From positions 1 to 64,000 of the forward strand of contig SFFJ01000002.1 of the NCBI GenBank assembly GCA_004557855.1: a stretch of 64,000 nucleotides of DNA. The letters are read 5' to 3'. The notes beneath the pieces are model-generated. The model searched no databases, was not told where the DNA came from, and saw only the letters and a list, made by a program, of their open reading frames with translations. Shown here one piece after another: positions 61,990 to 64,000 of the stretch. The position numbers were made by a program, and so were the translations under genes. How positions within the stretch are numbered: position 1 is the first letter of the stretch; the number at the start of each line of letters is the position of its first letter. The stretch is from Oscillospiraceae bacterium (GTDB taxonomy: Bacteria; Bacillota; Clostridia; Oscillospirales; Ruminococcaceae).

Positions 61990-63465
61990 TTACACCCCCA
62001 GGCACCGCCGGGCAATCGCCAGGTCGGACTCGTAAAAATCGTAGCGCCCCTGCACCTTCTGGTAGTCCTCCTCGCCCTTCCCGGCCAGAATCAAAATCTC
62101 ACCGGGGGCCAGCTCCGCAATGGCGCGCTCCACCGCCGCCGCCCGGTCGGGCAGGATGATATAGCGGTCGTGCGTTTCGGCAATGTACCCTGCCATCTCC
62201 CGGCAGATCCCGACCGGGTCCTCATAGCCGGGATCCTCGGCGGTCAGGTACACATAGTCGGCGTAGCGGCCGCACAGCCGCCCGATATCCACCCGCCGCT
62301 TCTGGTTTTTGTGGCCGGGGCAGCCGCACAGCACCTTGATGGGTGCGCCGGGGTAGTCCTCCTTGAGCGACCGGAACAGTGCCGTAAAGCTCAAAAAATT
62401 GTGGGCGTAATCCACAATGACGGTGCGCCCGTCCTTTTGCAGCACATTCATCCGCCCTGGCACCGAGACCTCCTCGATCCCGGCAGCAATGGCGTCATCG
62501 CCGATGCCGAGCGCCCGTGCAGTGGTAATGGCCGCCACCGCATTTTCAATGTTAAAGCGCCCCTCCATCGTGATGCGGAAGGCCCGCCGGCTTTGCCGGT
62601 CGCACACCGTAAAGGAAAACCCGGGCTGCTCCTTGCGGATGTCCTCCACCCACACGTCACAGCCGGGGTCGCTGCCGTACACCAGCACCATTTCGGCGTG
62701 GGTCTTGGCAGCAGCGTAAATCTCCTCATACCGGTCGGTCCCCCGGCAGATGACGGCAATCCTGCAATTTTTCATCAGCTGCAGCTTGCAGTTAAAATAG
62801 TCCTCGAAATTTTCATGCTCCAGCGGCCCTATGTGGTCCTCCGAAAGATTGAGGAACAGCCCCGCCGTAAAGGGCACCCCGTACACCCGCTGCTGCTTGT
62901 ACGCCTGGGAGGAAACCTCCATCGTCAGGTGGCGGATGCCGTGGGCAAGGGTATCGGCAAAGCACTGCTGCAATTCCAGGCTCTCCGGGGTGGTCAGGTG
63001 GGCCTCCTCCGCCTCGCCGCCGGTGTACATCTCCACGGTGGAAAGCACGGCGGTGCGGTGTCCCAGCGCCGTATCCAGTATATTTTTGATGAAGTAGGTG
63101 GTGGTGGTTTTGCCCTTGGTGCCGGTCAGCCCGATGAGGGTCAGCCGGTCAGCCGGGTGGCCGTAGTATTCCGCCGCCAAAACCGAAAGCGCCTTTCTCA
63201 CATCCCGGACGAGCAGCGCGGGGGCGGTGTCATCGTAGGACTGCTCCGCCACATAGCAGGCTGCCCCGGCCGCCAGCGCCTTTTGCAGGTATTCCGCCTT
63301 AAAATTCAACCCCTTGCAGACAAACAGCCCGCCGGGGGCAACGGTGCGGCTATCGTAGGCAATGGCCGGGAAGGTCAGCTCCCCGGGGCAGCGGGGGGTA
63401 TCCAGCAGCAGGTCGTGCTGCCGCAGCACCGCCTTGACGCGGGAAAGGGTAAGCGTGTATTCCAT
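61990..63465 (-). CDS. murE: UDP-MurNAc-tripeptide synthetase MurE
   Basis: A 491-residue Mur ligase adding the third residue to UDP-MurNAc-L-Ala-D-Glu. The ATP site is GLTGTKGKTTTTYFIKNIL. HLTTPESLELQQ, EVSSQAYKQQRV and LFLNLSEDHIGPLEHENFED are typical, and the C-terminal domain has VIVDYAHN. The amino-acid specificity motif, DNPR in meso-diaminopimelate enzymes, reads EDPG here (LTAEDPGYEDP), so the usual DAP preference cannot be assumed. RBS GGAGAACC. It is followed by femX. Confidence 0.93.
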   Translation of the reverse strand: MEYTLTLSRVKAVLRQHDLLLDTPRCPGELTFPAIAYDSRTVAPGGLFVCKGLNFKAEYLQKALAAGAACYVAEQSYDDTAPALLVRDVRKALSVLAAEYYGHPADRLTLIGLTGTKGKTTTTYFIKNILDTALGHRTAVLSTVEMYTGGEAEEAHLTTPESLELQQCFADTLAHGIRHLTMEVSSQAYKQQRVYGVPFTAGLFLNLSEDHIGPLEHENFEDYFNCKLQLMKNCRIAVICRGTDRYEEIYAAAKTHAEMVLVYGSDPGCDVWVEDIRKEQPGFSFTVCDRQSRRAFRITMEGRFNIENAVAAITTARALGIGDDAIAAGIEEVSVPGRMNVLQKDGRTVIVDYAHNFLSFTALFRSLKEDYPGAPIKVLCGCPGHKNQKRRVDIGRLCGRYADYVYLTAEDPGYEDPVGICREMAGYIAETHDRYIILPDRAAAVERAIAELAPGEILILAGKGEEDYQKVQGRYDFYESDLAIARRCLGV

Positions 63466-63539
63466 AGGTTCTCCTTACAGTAGGGCCGCCGGTCGCCCGG
63501 CAGCAAAATAGAGGAAGGCTCCGTGCAGGGGGCAGGGGA

Positions 63540-63628
63540 GGGGCCGCAGGCCCGCCGGCGCTCCGCGCCGGCGAAGCGGGCTTCGCCCGCTTGCCCGCCG
63601 CCACCGGCGGCGGGCGGCCTGCGGCCCC
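63540..63628 (+). repeat. Cloverleaf palindromic element R
   Basis: A 13-bp outer stem GGGGCCGCAGGCC and contiguous arms of 9, 8 and 10 bp closed by TCC, TTC and ACC, with no unpaired base. It is preceded by GTGCAGGGGGCAGGGG. Confidence 0.95.
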
Positions 63629-63788
63629 GCTCCTTGGCCAATCAAAAGCCCGTCCGGGCAGGTCTTACCCGCCCCCTAATAGGCCGAAAGCCGGCCGATC
63701 AGAGCAGGCGGCCCCTGCCCCTTAATCCCCCAAAAGCCAAAGCCCGAAAGCCCGTCCCACCGGCAAACCCCTGGCAGACCGCGGGGCC

Positions 63789-63869
63789 GGGGCGCAGCCC
63801 CGGCCGCCATCGGCGGCCGCCGCAGGCTTTGCCTGCGGGTTTCGGCGGAGCCGAAACGGGCTGCGCCCC
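63789..63869 (+). repeat. Cloverleaf palindromic element S
   Basis: A 12-bp outer stem GGGGCGCAGCCC and three contiguous 8-bp arms closed by ATC, TTT and GGA, with no unpaired base. Confidence 0.93.
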
Positions 63870-63895
63870 TCTCCGCACCGGGCCTCCGTTTCCGG

Positions 63896-64000
63896 TCAGT
63901 GCTTCTCGGCCAGTGTCAGCAGCACCGGCTCCAAAATCCCCAGAACCGTCTGACAGCTGCTGCCGTCCGGGTCACGGTCAGGGTTGTACTCCACGCAGTC
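63896..64000 (-). CDS. C-terminal fragment of an arginase-family protein
   Basis: The last 34 codons of a leftward gene that enters from the right edge. The sequence DCVEYNPDRDPDGSSCQTVL, followed by GILEPVLLTLAEKH, resembles the end of arginase/agmatinase-type enzymes, where VEYNPDRD-like sequence lies near the last metal-site helix. Metal ligands are outside the window, so the substrate is unknown. Confidence 0.5.
   Translation of the reverse strand, partial: DCVEYNPDRDPDGSSCQTVLGILEPVLLTLAEKH

Overview
The window looks like a piece of a spore-forming Clostridia chromosome, most likely an Oscillospirales/Ruminococcaceae-type gut Firmicute. The evidence is an alpha/beta small acid-soluble spore protein with a sigma-G-like promoter, T-box leaders, RNase Y, a CdaR/PucR-type regulator, Gram-positive style ribosome binding sites and a GC-rich backbone. 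No rRNA operon, dnaA or other locus is present that would fix the genus.

Region 1 (1 to about 7.73 kb) is visibly AT-richer. It is the right-hand part of an integrative mobilizable element: a partial XRE regulator, a sigma-factor-like protein and a DUF6076 zinc protein on the minus strand, then an attenuator, an oriT-like set of inverted repeats, MobC, a MOBP-type relaxase, a ParB-like protein, a TnpW-like protein and a serine recombinase on the plus strand. The element ends against the terminator of a tRNA-Gln/tRNA-Pro operon, which is where the GC-rich chromosome starts.

Region 2 (8 to 27 kb) carries the spore protein gene, a membrane protein broken by a frameshift, a DUF937 protein, a SpoIID-like lipoprotein, class II fructose-bisphosphate aldolase, RlmB, a degenerate P-type-ATPase-like membrane protein, an EF-G paralogue, a DUF4830 protein, an RsuA-type pseudouridine synthase, a CdaR/PucR regulator, and a cell-division module (FtsE, FtsX, an EnvC-like M23 hydrolase and an S41 protein without its catalytic dyad).

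Region 3 (27 to 46 kb) has greA-lysS, two paralogous 27 to 29 residue membrane peptides, murA, a WalJ-like MBL protein, rlmH, a MBOAT/DHHW-like pair whose signature residues are altered, a TOPRIM protein, holA, a comEC relative without the metallo-hydrolase motif, a SpoIID/peptidoglycan-binding protein, an orphan PTS galactitol-type IIC and several small membrane proteins.

Region 4 (46 to 64 kb) has tRNA-Leu divergent from a T-box-controlled alaS, a HIT protein, a T-box-controlled thrS, a large LysM/M23 protein, a membrane protein, rny, a deoxyinosine/uracil-glycosylase-like protein, femX, murE and the 3' end of an arginase-family gene.

The most striking unexplained feature is a family of about 20 GC-rich palindromic elements, nearly all intergenic, between 13.9 and 63.9 kb. 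Seventeen of them fold by hand into a cloverleaf: a 9 to 17 bp outer stem enclosing three perfect or near-perfect hairpin arms, often with no unpaired base at the junction, each arm closed by exactly three bases. By hand count 50 of 54 loops are GNA or its complement TNC. Arm sequences differ between copies while pairing is kept, two copies are locally duplicated, and one copy lies in frame inside a coding region. A second intergenic repeat family and several tandem repeats are also present.
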